This document shows, in pieces, positions 17,840-25,315 of a stretch of 34,847 bases of DNA. Origin of the DNA: Prevotellaceae bacterium (GTDB lineage: Bacteria; Bacteroidota; Bacteroidia; Bacteroidales; Paludibacteraceae). Location of the stretch: positions 1 to 34,847 of the forward strand of contig JAITNR010000020.1 of assembly GCA_031290375.1 (NCBI GenBank), in the 5' to 3' direction. Every line of letters begins with the position of its first letter. Position 1 is the first letter of the stretch. A program made the position numbers and the translations under genes. The notes under the pieces are model-generated. The model was not told the origin of the DNA. It did no database searches and saw only the letters and a list, made by a program, of their open reading frames with translations.

Positions 17840-18766
17840 TTATCTCAAATAAAGCACCATTCCTTCTCTGGCGGGGATACCATAGGTAATATTGTTGCGC
17901 CTATACAGTGATTTTAGGGTAATACCAAATTTTTGTGCAACAGAGTGCATGGAATCACCTACCCCAACGGAATAATTCCTGCTGTTCTCATTAGCCTTAT
18001 TTTTTTTTCTCGTGGTATAAACATAGGTACCCGCACTGAGAGTTGCGTCTTCAAACATATCGTTGTAATAGAGTAATATTTTGATATTACGCTTGTTAAG
18101 AGCTACGGATACGTCTTCAATGGTAGCGTCCTGTTTCAATTTATAGCAGGTAATTCCGTTGTTTTGGGTTCTTATGAGCAAATCTGAAAATTCTTCAGTA
18201 TTTTCAGAAGAATATTTTTTTCTTTCATCTTTGCTTGAAATCGCATCACCTTTACTGTTGTAAGTCAAGTAAATTAGATCATTAAGATTATAATCTTCTA
18301 TAAGAATTATCAGTTTGTTTGCATAATTTTTATCGGTAGCGTAGCCTGCTTTTTGCAAGCCGTTTGCCCACGATTGATAATCTTTCAGCGGATATTTAAA
18401 CAGAGGCTCATAACGCGGACGTTTGAGAAACTCCGAATGGTCTTCGTATGACTCAATAACCTCATTATATTTGCGAAAACACTCTTGAATGCGGTCATCG
18501 TCCTTGTTGATGGTTTTCCCTGTCCAATTGCTGCCACACTTCACCCCAAAGAAATTTTTGCCTTTTACTGCCAGCATACTTTCCCCCGCAGCCGACTCCA
18601 AAAGAGCCTGAGCCATAGTAATACTCGCAGGAATACCGTGTATGTGCTGCTCTCTTACCGCCAAATCCTTGTATTTTTCTATAAATTCAACATATTTGGT
18701 TTTTTTTTGAGCAAAAACAACTAAAATACTGCTACACAATAGAATAATCAACGATATTTTCTTCAT
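17840..18766 (-). CDS. Exported glucosaminidase with C-terminal LysM domain
   Basis: Peptidoglycan hydrolase cleaving beta-1,4 N-acetylglucosaminyl bonds. It has 308 residues: a signal peptide (1-19), then a glucosaminidase domain (about 25-165). That domain carries the general-acid Glu in ALLESAAGES and the motifs NFFGVKC, FRKYN and WANGLQKAGYATDKNYA. A linker region is followed by a LysM domain at the C-terminus (YSVGVGDSMHSVAQKFGI...LYRRNNI). The layout is common in Bacteroidetes division-related muramidases. The promoter is not obvious; the 58-bp and palindromic repeats lie upstream of it. Confidence 0.9.
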   Translation of the reverse strand: MKKISLIILLCSSILVVFAQKKTKYVEFIEKYKDLAVREQHIHGIPASITMAQALLESAAGESMLAVKGKNFFGVKCGSNWTGKTINKDDDRIQECFRKYNEVIESYEDHSEFLKRPRYEPLFKYPLKDYQSWANGLQKAGYATDKNYANKLIILIEDYNLNDLIYLTYNSKGDAISSKDERKKYSSENTEEFSDLLIRTQNNGITCYKLKQDATIEDVSVALNKRNIKILLYYNDMFEDATLSAGTYVYTTRKKNKANENSRNYSVGVGDSMHSVAQKFGITLKSLYRRNNITYGIPAREGMVLYLR

Positions 18767-18790
18767 ATATTTTGTACTTTTTTAGGGATG

Positions 18791-18848
18791 AAAAATAAAT
18801 AACTTGTAATGTTTTTAATTTCCGGTTTGCTTCGTTTTGCGCAATGAC
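18791..18848. repeat. 58-bp dispersed repeat, copy B
   Basis: Partner of 15734-15791 in the same orientation. Its end overlaps the inverted repeat at 18840-18877. Confidence 0.7.
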
Positions 18849-18877
18849 GCATTGCTTTTGGGCTTCGCGTCATTGCG
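18840..18877. repeat. GTCATTGCG-type palindromic repeat
   Basis: CGCAATGACGC (18840-18850) and GCGTCATTGCG (18867-18877) are perfect 11-bp arms around a 16-base loop. Related copies are at 23024-23128, and a half copy is near 13020. It lies between the glucosaminidase and DUF4387 genes and could fold in RNA. Confidence 0.65.
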
Positions 18878-18904
18878 AGTAACGAGCAATCCTGACTTGT
18901 TTTT

Positions 18905-19222
18905 TTACATTTCAAATGAATAGTCCATCAAGGGAGCGTGCTGTTGTGCTCCATAAACGTCTGTTTCTCCGAATGCACCCGACGGCAACGGGCGAACTAT
19001 CGTAACCTTTACCGCCTTTGCAGGCTCAAAATAGACCACTTTAATGATGTGTTCCTGTGGAATTTGATAAAGTTCGGCGAACATTTTTTCGTTAAAAACA
19101 TTGTTCTCCTTAGCTTTGTAAAACATCTCAAAATCAGTGAATATCACATCAAAAGTCAGTTCGTAAGGACCTGAATTTTTGCTTCTGATAACAGAGGCAA
19201 TATTTTTTAAATCGTATTTCAT
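18905..19222 (-). CDS. DUF4387 family protein (AtuA-associated small subunit)
   Basis: A 105-residue protein. The segments ASVIRSKNSGPYELTFDVIF, FEPAKAVKVTIVRP and the tail DVYGAQQHAPLMDY are the family signature of DUF4387. This domain normally accompanies, or is fused to, the AtuA/DUF1446 protein of acyclic-terpene and related acyl-CoA catabolism; its biochemical role is not settled. Here no AtuA gene is adjacent: ssb lies upstream behind a terminator, and the glucosaminidase gene is downstream. The protein is full length for a stand-alone DUF4387. The AtuA partner may be elsewhere in the genome, or the gene may have another role. Confidence 0.85.
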   Translation of the reverse strand: MKYDLKNIASVIRSKNSGPYELTFDVIFTDFEMFYKAKENNVFNEKMFAELYQIPQEHIIKVVYFEPAKAVKVTIVRPLPSGAFGETDVYGAQQHAPLMDYSFEM

Positions 19223-19291
19223 AAATGTGTTTTAATTTTTTTTAGATTGTAAAATTAATATATTTTTTTGGTTTTTGGGTATTTTTCACAT

Positions 19292-19320
19292 AAAAAAAAC
19301 TGCCTTGCAGCAGTTTTTTT
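19292..19320 (-). terminator. Intrinsic terminator after ssb
   Basis: ACTGC-cttgca-GCAGT flanked by A8 and T7 gives a hairpin with U-tract on either strand. It lies three bases past the ssb stop and separates ssb from DUF4387. Confidence 0.8.
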
Positions 19321-19323
19321 GTT

Positions 19324-19776
19324 TTAGAAAGGCAGGTCGTTGTTGCCGTCAGGCTCTATTACAGGAGCATCAGCGGAATAATCGTTTGTTGAAACTGAAC
19401 CTGAGTAATTATTTGACTCTTTGGGCTCGTCTGAAATAGTGCCTTTTTTGTCCAACAATTCCAAGTTATCAACAACAACCTCAGTTACATAGCGTTTTAT
19501 GCCTGTCTTATCTTCGTAAGAACGGCTTGTGATTTTACCTTCAATAAAGATTTTACTTCCTTTTCGGATGTATTTTTCAGCCACTTCTGCCAATCCACGC
19601 CAGAGCACTATGTTGTGCCATTCGGTTTTGTCGGGTACCACTGTACCGTCTGCCTTTGTGTAGCCTCTGTCTGTGGTTGCAAGTGTAAATGAGGCTTTTC
19701 TGGTATTGCTGTCAAAATAATGAACTTCGGGGTCTCTGCCTACGTTGCCAATGAGAAAAACTTTGTTAAGTGCCAT
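19324..19776 (-). CDS. ssb: Single-stranded DNA-binding protein
   Basis: Tetrameric ssDNA-binding protein for replication, repair and recombination. At 150 residues it has the OB-fold from MALNKVFLIGNVGRDPEV through WHNIVLWRGLAEVAEKYIRKGSKIFIEGKI and SYEDKTGIKRYVTEVV (to about residue 110). A disordered linker and the protein-docking tip DLPF follow. It has its own consensus-like promoter about 145 bases upstream and an intrinsic terminator right after the stop, so it is monocistronic. Confidence 0.96.
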   Translation of the reverse strand: MALNKVFLIGNVGRDPEVHYFDSNTRKASFTLATTDRGYTKADGTVVPDKTEWHNIVLWRGLAEVAEKYIRKGSKIFIEGKITSRSYEDKTGIKRYVTEVVVDNLELLDKKGTISDEPKESNNYSGSVSTNDYSADAPVIEPDGNNDLPF

Positions 19777-19919
19777 AATTGAAAATGTGTATGTAAATAA
19801 GTTAGGTAATATGCTGTAAATTATGTAAAAACAATGCTAATAACTCTATCCCTGCTTGAGTTTCTGAAATCTAAGACTGACTTGTCTTTCTCCATTCGTT
19901 AATTCATTTATTAAAAATG

Positions 19920-19949
19920 CAAATTTACAAATTTTTTAATAAAAACAAA
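19920..19949 (-). promoter_or_regulatory. Promoter of ssb
   Basis: On the minus strand TTTG (19946-19949), 18 bases, TAAATTTG (19920-19927). It implies a leader of about 140 bases. Confidence 0.55.
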
Positions 19950-19952
19950 AAA

Positions 19953-20519
19953 TTATTTGTTATTAAATTTATTCATTGCCCTTGAAAGTCCCTCCAAACA
20001 GAACGATTTTATGGCTTCTACGGCTAAATCTATCTTTTCATCAACGATTTTTCTCTCCTCTTCCGAAAATTTTCCCAGAACAAAATGAATTTGTGCCCCT
20101 TGCAAAAAATCATTGCCAATACCAAATTTAAGACGTGGATATTGCTGATTTTCAATCATTTCTTCGATGCTTTTCAGTCCGTTATGTCCTGCACTGCTGC
20201 CATTACCCCTCAAACGGACAGCACCGATAGGCAACGAAATATCGTCAACAATTACCAAAAGTTGTTCTGTCGGAATGTTCTCTTTCTGCAACCAATAACG
20301 AATTGCTTTTCCACTATTATTCATATAAGTTGATGGTTTTAAGAGAATTAGCGTGTGATTTTTTAACCTTAATTCTGCCACTGCTCCGTAACGTTTATTC
20401 ACGTCAAAAGCTGCATCAGAAGCCTTTGCCAGAGCATCTAGTACGTCAAAACCTATATTATGGCGGGTATGAGCGTATTCTTCCCCGATGTTTCCCAATC
20501 CTGCAACAAGATATTTCAT
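19953..20519 (-). CDS. pth: Peptidyl-tRNA hydrolase
   Basis: Releases tRNA from prematurely dropped peptidyl-tRNA. At 188 residues it has all catalytic positions of bacterial Pth: Asn10 (AGLGN), His20 (TRHNIGF), Asn67/68 (YMNNSG), Asp93 (IVDDISLP), and the SSAGHNGL motif. It follows rplY, the common rplY-pth order in bacteria. A terminator-like hairpin in the 83-base gap may reduce read-through from rplY. Confidence 0.96.
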   Translation of the reverse strand: MKYLVAGLGNIGEEYAHTRHNIGFDVLDALAKASDAAFDVNKRYGAVAELRLKNHTLILLKPSTYMNNSGKAIRYWLQKENIPTEQLLVIVDDISLPIGAVRLRGNGSSAGHNGLKSIEEMIENQQYPRLKFGIGNDFLQGAQIHFVLGKFSEEERKIVDEKIDLAVEAIKSFCLEGLSRAMNKFNNK

Positions 20520-20540
20520 AAATTATGAACTGTTTTTAGC

Positions 20541-20585
20541 AAAAAAACACAAAAACAGGTAAAAATCCCTGCTCCTGTGTTTTTA
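20541..20585 (-). terminator. Terminator or attenuator between rplY and pth
   Basis: On the minus strand ACACAGG...CCTGT, with flanking A and T runs, forms an imperfect hairpin followed by T7. It lies after the rplY stop and before pth. Confidence 0.55.
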
Positions 20586-20602
20586 TTAATTAACCGCAGC
20601 AA

Positions 20603-21256
20603 TTATTTTACTGCTGCCTCCGTAGCTGCCGCCGCTATAGAACCACGAGTTACAGCAACGGTACAAACTACATTTTCAGGTCCGTTGAGCAGTTCAAGAT
20701 TGTCAAAACTGAGGTTCTTAACCTGAATAGATTTGCCAAGTTCGAGGCTTTCTACGTTGATTTTCAGGTTTTCAGGGATATTGCCTATCAAACCTCTCGA
20801 CCTCAATTTTCTTGTAACGAGACTCAACTTACCACCGGCACGAACACCTACAGCAAATCCCTCCAACACAACAGGAACTTCAATCACTATCGGTTTTTGG
20901 TCAAAAACCTCAAGAAAATCCAAGTGCAGAATCTCTTCCGTAACAGGGTGAGCCTGCAAAGCTTTGAGGATTGCCTTACGGGTTTTTCCATTGACTGTCA
21001 ATTCCACAAGAAAGATTTCTGGTGTAAAAATCAACTTTCTTACAGCATCAAACGTTACAACGAAATTGCTGACAATTAAACCTTTACCTTGATTTTCGAC
21101 AAGGTTTTCTCCTTTTTCCAATTTTCCCTCGTAGGGCAGTTCCACTGTTTCGCCGCCGTAAAGAATTGCAGGGATAAGACCCTGACGGCGAAGCGATTTA
21201 ACCGATTTTTTTCCTAATTCAACTCTTGGTTGACCTTCTAATTGAAATGTTTTCAT
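20603..21256 (-). CDS. rplY: Ribosomal protein bL25 (CTC/TL5 type)
   Basis: Binds 5S rRNA in the 50S subunit. The 217-residue long form has the N-terminal L25 domain (GKKSVKSLRRQGLIPAILYG, then TFDAVRKLIFTPEIF) over about 1-95. The TL5-type beta domain follows (HLDFLEVFDQKPIVIEVPV, RSRGLIGNIPENL), ending in an Ala-rich tail. A good promoter lies about 80 bases upstream and pth follows, giving the conserved translation pair. Confidence 0.95.
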   Translation of the reverse strand: MKTFQLEGQPRVELGKKSVKSLRRQGLIPAILYGGETVELPYEGKLEKGENLVENQGKGLIVSNFVVTFDAVRKLIFTPEIFLVELTVNGKTRKAILKALQAHPVTEEILHLDFLEVFDQKPIVIEVPVVLEGFAVGVRAGGKLSLVTRKLRSRGLIGNIPENLKINVESLELGKSIQVKNLSFDNLELLNGPENVVCTVAVTRGSIAAAATEAAVK

Positions 21257-21336
21257 TAATTTCTTTTTTTGTGTTACTCAAAATTAGTTAGTTGCCTAAT
21301 TCCCCATACACTAAACCTTTGGGATAAAAAAGCGTG

Positions 21337-21368
21337 CAAAGGTAACATTTTTTTATTATTTGCGCAAA
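21337..21368 (-). promoter_or_regulatory. Promoter of rplY
   Basis: On the minus strand TTTG (21365-21368), 20 bases, TACCTTTG (21337-21344), about 80 bases upstream of the rplY ATG. Confidence 0.65.
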
Positions 21369-21398
21369 TTATTTATGACAGGGCAAAAAAAATGAATA

Positions 21399-21464
21399 AT
21401 GAAAAAATGCGGACTTTGCATGATAATTGCATTTATGTCCGTAGGACATTCATACCAATAGAAA
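21399..21464. repeat. 66-bp dispersed repeat, copy B
   Basis: Partner of 15812-15877, same orientation, 60 of 66 identical by eye. It lies between rplY and the 3' end of the FISUMP gene. No coding sense is seen. Confidence 0.75.
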
Positions 21465-21512
21465 CAAATCTACGAATCATAATAATCACTAAAATCACAG
21501 TTCAGTCAATTT

Positions 21513-22914
21513 TCATTCTATAACACAACGCACACTAAACCCGTATGCTCTGTAATTCGTTGAGTTTATCTTGACTTCTGTACCGGTAAAGAGCAGGCTG
21601 CGCGCAAGAGTCGACGTTGCTGACACCGTACTCATCCAATAGTCACCTTCGGCATCACTGGTCTTCTGGGCATCACTACTATTATGGTGTCGGTTAAAAC
21701 CTCTTGGCAAGAAAAGCAAAGGCTCTTTAGCAGCAGGATTAGTGAGGTCAGTCGTATAAGAGGTGTTGGCTGTCCAATCAGCGTCCGCGTAAATAGCGTA
21801 ACCCGCCGAGTTGGCATCGTAGCTTACACCAGAATTATCTCTGGGTATATCCCAAGAATTACTGGCTACACATTTGCCTGTAACAGCACTACTGGTGGCG
21901 CAAACAACAGGTACCCAAGTCAAACCTTTACCATTACTTTTGCCATTGTCAGGTATACCGGTAATGTTAACAGTTGCGACAACATAATTAGGCAGGCAAT
22001 CATAAGCCCCCAAACGCTCCCATTCGTCCTCTGTAGGAACGCGAAAGCCGGAAGGACAAGGATTGTTCTGCGGCATAACCCAAGTAGTAGATTGAAAAAA
22101 TTTACCGTCGTTATTAGTATCAGTGCAACCGGAACAAACAACACCGCTACCGGAAGTTTCAACACCTGAAGTCTTACCATTACCCCAAAGAGCGTCATTT
22201 TGGAGTATAGCGCCAGCAATAAACATGGTGCCGTTAGGACTGTTAGGCTGACCGTTAGCATCATAACCAACATTAGCATAGGTTTCTACACCGTTAGCTA
22301 TACCAGGACCCCAGCGGCGTGTACGGGTAACAGTACCGTCAGGAAGAGTATTAATCTGTACAGCGTGTCTCCAACCTATTTTGTCCTTGTCGGGTTTGTT
22401 TCGGTCAGCCTCATAACCGCGTCCCCACTGAAACCAACCGCCGTAAACATTAGCGTCATGTATATCGAAAACGTGGTCTGCAAGATATTGCATCTGTTTC
22501 TTAGGGGTGTCGTACTTAGGGTCGGCACCGAGGTTGTAAGCCATAAAGGCAACAAGTGGAACGGATAATTGACTGCAAGTAATATCAGGAATTTCTACAG
22601 CAGGCTGACACGCTCCTATAGGTGCAGATATCCACTCCTTGCCGTTCCAAAACTCAACACAGTTTTTTAATTGTGTTGTAAATGGTTAGTCCTTTAATAG
22701 CCTCTTCCGTACCGTATGCGTCGCTCAACGCTTTACGTTGAAGTGTTGTCAGTTGCGGCAGCCGCAGACCTCTTTCACCGTTGGAAATCAGTTCCAAGAG
22801 GGAGAACGTTTCGGGCGTTTTGTCCTGCCCGATTGTAACCTGTGCGTTAATGCCTGTTGGCAAGAGCACTGCTGCGAAAAGCAGCGTTAAAAATGATACT
22901 TTTGTTCTTTTCAT
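21513..22914 (-). pseudogene. FISUMP-domain surface protein, split by one frameshift
   Basis: Two ORF-track entries are one gene. The 5' part (22654-22914) encodes a signal peptide ending INAQ and the Bacteroidetes header VTIGQDKTPETFSLLELISN...RGLRLPQLT. The 3' part, read on from the frameshift, gives NCVEFWNGKEW, then a long domain ending YWMSTVS...RAYGFSVRCVIE. This is the Fibrobacter-succinogenes major paralogous domain (FISUMP). The frames join if one A is removed from the A6 run (plus-strand T6 at 22663-22668, where the N-terminal part reads IKKLC-stop). The full product would be about 466 residues, secreted and probably surface-associated; its function is unknown. The break could be a real mutation, a phase-variable tract or an assembly error. 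Confidence 0.82.
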
Positions 22915-23023
22915 TTTGAATAATCCTTTTTAGTTTTTGATAAATGATATTTTTTAAAAAAAATTCTCTTAATTCTTAAAATTTTATGAATATCGTATCT
23001 AATACCTAATCACTTCCAAATAC

Positions 23024-23128
23024 CCGTCATTGCGGGCTACGACCCGCAATCCCCTGTTTTTTTTAGGGATTTATTTAGAGGGGGCTTGCATGTCATACCC
23101 CAAAGGGCATAGGCGCTCGCAATGACGG
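23024..23128. repeat. 105-bp palindromic element of the GTCATTGCG family
   Basis: Arms CCGTCATTGCGGGC (23024-23037) and GCTCGCAATGACGG (23115-23128) pair at 13 of 14 positions. A smaller hairpin, GCGGG-ctacga-CCCGC, lies inside the left end. Shares its core with 18840-18877. Confidence 0.65.
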
Positions 23129-23390
23129 CACTTTTGTTGCTTTTCAGGTTAAATATACGATATTCATTATTTTTTATTTTTAATTGAACAGGTACAGCAA
23201 AAGCAGCCCGTTTTATTAACAGGCTGTATATCAAATAGATAGATAGACAGACAGAAAAAAGCACGTAATTACCTGATAATCAACGACTTGGGGAGAGTAA
23301 CTCGCTCATAATCAATGAGTTACTGGCTTTTTCTGTCCGTAACGCTATAATCATTAACATTTGCAAGTAACCTGTCATATTTTTGAGTTA

Positions 23391-23420
23391 TCTTTTTTTA
23401 TCTTTTTTTATCTTTTTTTG
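23391..23420. repeat. Three tandem 10-bp units TCTTTTTTTA
   Basis: TCTTTTTTTA, TCTTTTTTTA, TCTTTTTTTG in a row, just downstream (in the minus-strand sense) of the FISUMP promoter. A slippage-prone tract. Confidence 0.75.
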
Positions 23421-23435
23421 TATATAAAACGGGTG

Positions 23436-23467
23436 CAAAGGTAAGTAGAATTTTTGAATTGTGCAAA
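23436..23467 (-). promoter_or_regulatory. Promoter likely serving the FISUMP gene
   Basis: On the minus strand TTTG (23464-23467), 20 bases, TACCTTTG (23436-23443). The next minus-strand gene is the FISUMP gene about 520 bases away. Confidence 0.5.
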
Positions 23468-23504
23468 TTTATTTTTTGTGCCTGAATTGACGCATTTTTT
23501 TTTT

Positions 23505-24986
23505 TCACTGTCCTGTTCTCTCATAAGCCCCCAAGTCCGGTTTGGAATCGAAAAGGCGGTTTCTACCCAACAGGTCTAATGGGTATTGTGCTGCAACCGC
23601 ATAGTTGGCTTTGTCTTTGGCGCGTGAATTTACTGCCAGTTGAAAGTTGAAATAGCCGGTTGTTTTGATGTTGTCAATGGAAGTATTGACAAAAAGCGTG
23701 TCATATTTTACTTCACCCGAAGTCTGATTTTGAGAATAACTCCAGATAATATTCTGTAATTCAGGTCGTTCTATTTTTTTTGCTTTAACTAAACAATTGC
23801 TAATCAATACGTTAAAAGATATTGTAGATGTGTCTTGCAAAACAAGTTCGGTATTGCAATTACCAAAAATGATTGAGTTTTCAATCACAGATGAATTGAT
23901 GGGACACGGCACAAGTGTCTTGTCTTGGGTTGTATAGTTTGCAATAAAGACGGCAGGCGTTTTGCGTAACGAAGCGATAAAGGAGTTGGGAATGTAGTCT
24001 GCAATAGTGCTTTGTGCAACTTTGAGTTTTCCGCCAAGTTGAGCAATACACGAAAAGCCACAGTTAGAAATTTCGGAGTTAACTATCTGAACATCACCAA
24101 ATTGTGAAAGCACGCCGTAGGTATTCATATTGTGAACAACAGAGTTTTCAATCTTCAATTTTGTGTTGATTTGCGAAGAGCCGTACACCACAATCCCCAG
24201 GTTGCCGTTTCTTATGATAGTGTTCTGAAGCAGATTTTCACCCGATGGACTTTTGATGTAAATTCCGCCCCACTGCGATGGCAAATAGTCGTATAGAATA
24301 TCAATGTAAGCAAGGTCAAATCTGTCCCCTCGTATTGTAACAGGCTGACTGTTAGTGCCTGTTGCAATAATATTGCCATCAACTACTATGTCTGTATTTT
24401 TGTGTAAAAAAAGTTCCGTACCTGCGTTCAATGTCAGTGTTGCACCTGCGGCAATATGTAGATAATCAAAGATTAAATAGGGTTTTTCTGTGGTAAAAAC
24501 TGTGTTTGTCGTAATCGAAACTCCGCGCAAAATGTTTGCATCTCGTCCATACGCTTCCAGCACGAGCGATTGCTCTGTATTATTAACCGTAAAAACAAGA
24601 TTGTCAGTGATATAAATTGGAATTGTGGTGTCATTTTCTTTCAGAGTGGTTTCAATCATCACAAAAATGCTGTCTTTTGCACCTATAACAATGTTTTCCA
24701 GTATATTGGACTCCGGGGCAGCAAATCCGTCCGCGTTAAACCTGAAAACCGATTTTTTGCCATTTGACAGTGATATTTTACTAATATTCAGTGCTTTACT
24801 GTTACGATTGTAGATAATCACCTCAGCAGTGCGGGAGGGGATAGTCGAAAAAATTGTGTCAAACGACACGGTGTCGGACGAAAATATCAGCCTGTCTTTT
24901 GGGTCGGTAGAAAACGACTCATTGATACACGAGGCAAAAAATATCGACAACGATGCAATAAGCAAATATAACAATTTGATTTTCAT
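23505..24986 (-). CDS. Lipoprotein with predicted right-handed beta-helix
   Basis: A 493-residue lipoprotein: signal peptide with lipobox FFASC (Cys about residue 20), then a beta-sandwich-like region (about 25-150) with VSFDTIFSTIPSRTAEVIIYN. A long run of short repetitive strands follows (LTLNAGTELFLHKNTDIVVDG, TIIRNGNLGIVVYGSSQI, VVHNMNTYGVLSQFG, SEISNCGFSCIAQLGG), as in parallel beta-helix proteins. The end, PLDLLGRNRLFDSKPDLGAYE, is typical of POMP-like helix proteins. The ORF-track start at 25022 is replaced by the ATG at 24986, which begins the signal peptide. It is conserved in Bacteroidales but of unknown function, and it is transcribed divergently from the B12 locus. Confidence 0.8.
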   Translation of the reverse strand: MKIKLLYLLIASLSIFFASCINESFSTDPKDRLIFSSDTVSFDTIFSTIPSRTAEVIIYNRNSKALNISKISLSNGKKSVFRFNADGFAAPESNILENIVIGAKDSIFVMIETTLKENDTTIPIYITDNLVFTVNNTEQSLVLEAYGRDANILRGVSITTNTVFTTEKPYLIFDYLHIAAGATLTLNAGTELFLHKNTDIVVDGNIIATGTNSQPVTIRGDRFDLAYIDILYDYLPSQWGGIYIKSPSGENLLQNTIIRNGNLGIVVYGSSQINTKLKIENSVVHNMNTYGVLSQFGDVQIVNSEISNCGFSCIAQLGGKLKVAQSTIADYIPNSFIASLRKTPAVFIANYTTQDKTLVPCPINSSVIENSIIFGNCNTELVLQDTSTISFNVLISNCLVKAKKIERPELQNIIWSYSQNQTSGEVKYDTLFVNTSIDNIKTTGYFNFQLAVNSRAKDKANYAVAAQYPLDLLGRNRLFDSKPDLGAYERTGQ

Positions 24987-25047
24987 TGAATTAGAATAAA
25001 AGGTATTCGTCTGCAACAGCACACGAAAAAAATAAATGAATAAAACA

Positions 25048-25079
25048 CAAAATTAGTAATATTTTTTGATAGAATCAAA
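25048..25079 (-). promoter_or_regulatory. Promoter of the beta-helix lipoprotein gene
   Basis: On the minus strand TTTG (25076-25079), 20 bases, TAATTTTG (25048-25055), about 61 bases from the ATG at 24986. It overlaps the divergent btu promoter. Confidence 0.6.
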
Positions 25080-25096
25080 AAAAAGTATTATCTTTG
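25065..25096 (+). promoter_or_regulatory. Promoter of the cobalamin-riboswitch btu operon
   Basis: TTTG (25065-25068), 20 bases, TATCTTTG (25089-25096). The riboswitch begins a few bases after the expected start site. Confidence 0.75.
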
Positions 25097-25103
25097 TGCC
25101 GAC

Positions 25104-25270
25104 TTAGGTTCAAGTTGCTTTAAATGCAAAGCAATTGACTAACAGGGAATTCCGTGAAAATCGGAGACAGTCGCGCTGCTGTAAACTTCAAAAAAAAATT
25201 TTTGAACTGCAAACCACTGCTAAAAGCGGGAAGGGAACAAAAACGAAGTGAGTCAGAAGACCTGCCTGAG
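25104..25270 (+). promoter_or_regulatory. Cobalamin (B12) riboswitch
   Basis: Contains the family landmarks in order: TTAGGTTC, AACAGGGAA, CCGTGAAAATCGG, the B12 box GACAGTCGCGCTGCTGTAA, CCACTGC, GCGGGAAGG and GTCAGAAGACCTGCC. Binding of adenosylcobalamin or a related cobalamin to such RNAs shuts off expression of uptake genes. A GC-rich pair (CCC...GGG around 25291-25305) lies between the aptamer and the btuB ATG at 25316 and may form the expression platform, probably acting on translation. It controls the gene that follows. Confidence 0.95.
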
Positions 25271-25315
25271 TAATTATTAACACTTAAAAGCCCTCGCGAA
25301 AATGGGTTAAAAGGT

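Larger units (their letters stand above)
22915..23504. other. 590-base non-coding region upstream of the FISUMP gene
   Basis: No gene is supported; the 75-residue ORF at 23037-23264 overlies the palindromic repeat. It contains the 105-bp inverted-repeat element (23024-23128), AGTAACTC/GAGTTACT arms (about 23296-23325) and three tandem TCTTTTTTTA-type units (23391-23420). A promoter at 23436-23467 would make a leader of about 500 bases for the FISUMP gene. Confidence 0.6.

Noticed and set aside
22654-22700. Programmed -1 frameshift at AAAAAAC in the FISUMP gene
   Set aside because: The frame needed downstream is +1 (one A skipped), so the -1 heptamer model does not fit.
23037-23264. 75-residue minus-strand ORF
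   Set aside because: Lies over the 105-bp palindromic repeat; no gene-like features.
23391-23420. CRISPR array
   Set aside because: Only three contiguous low-complexity 10-bp units without spacers; no cas genes in the window.
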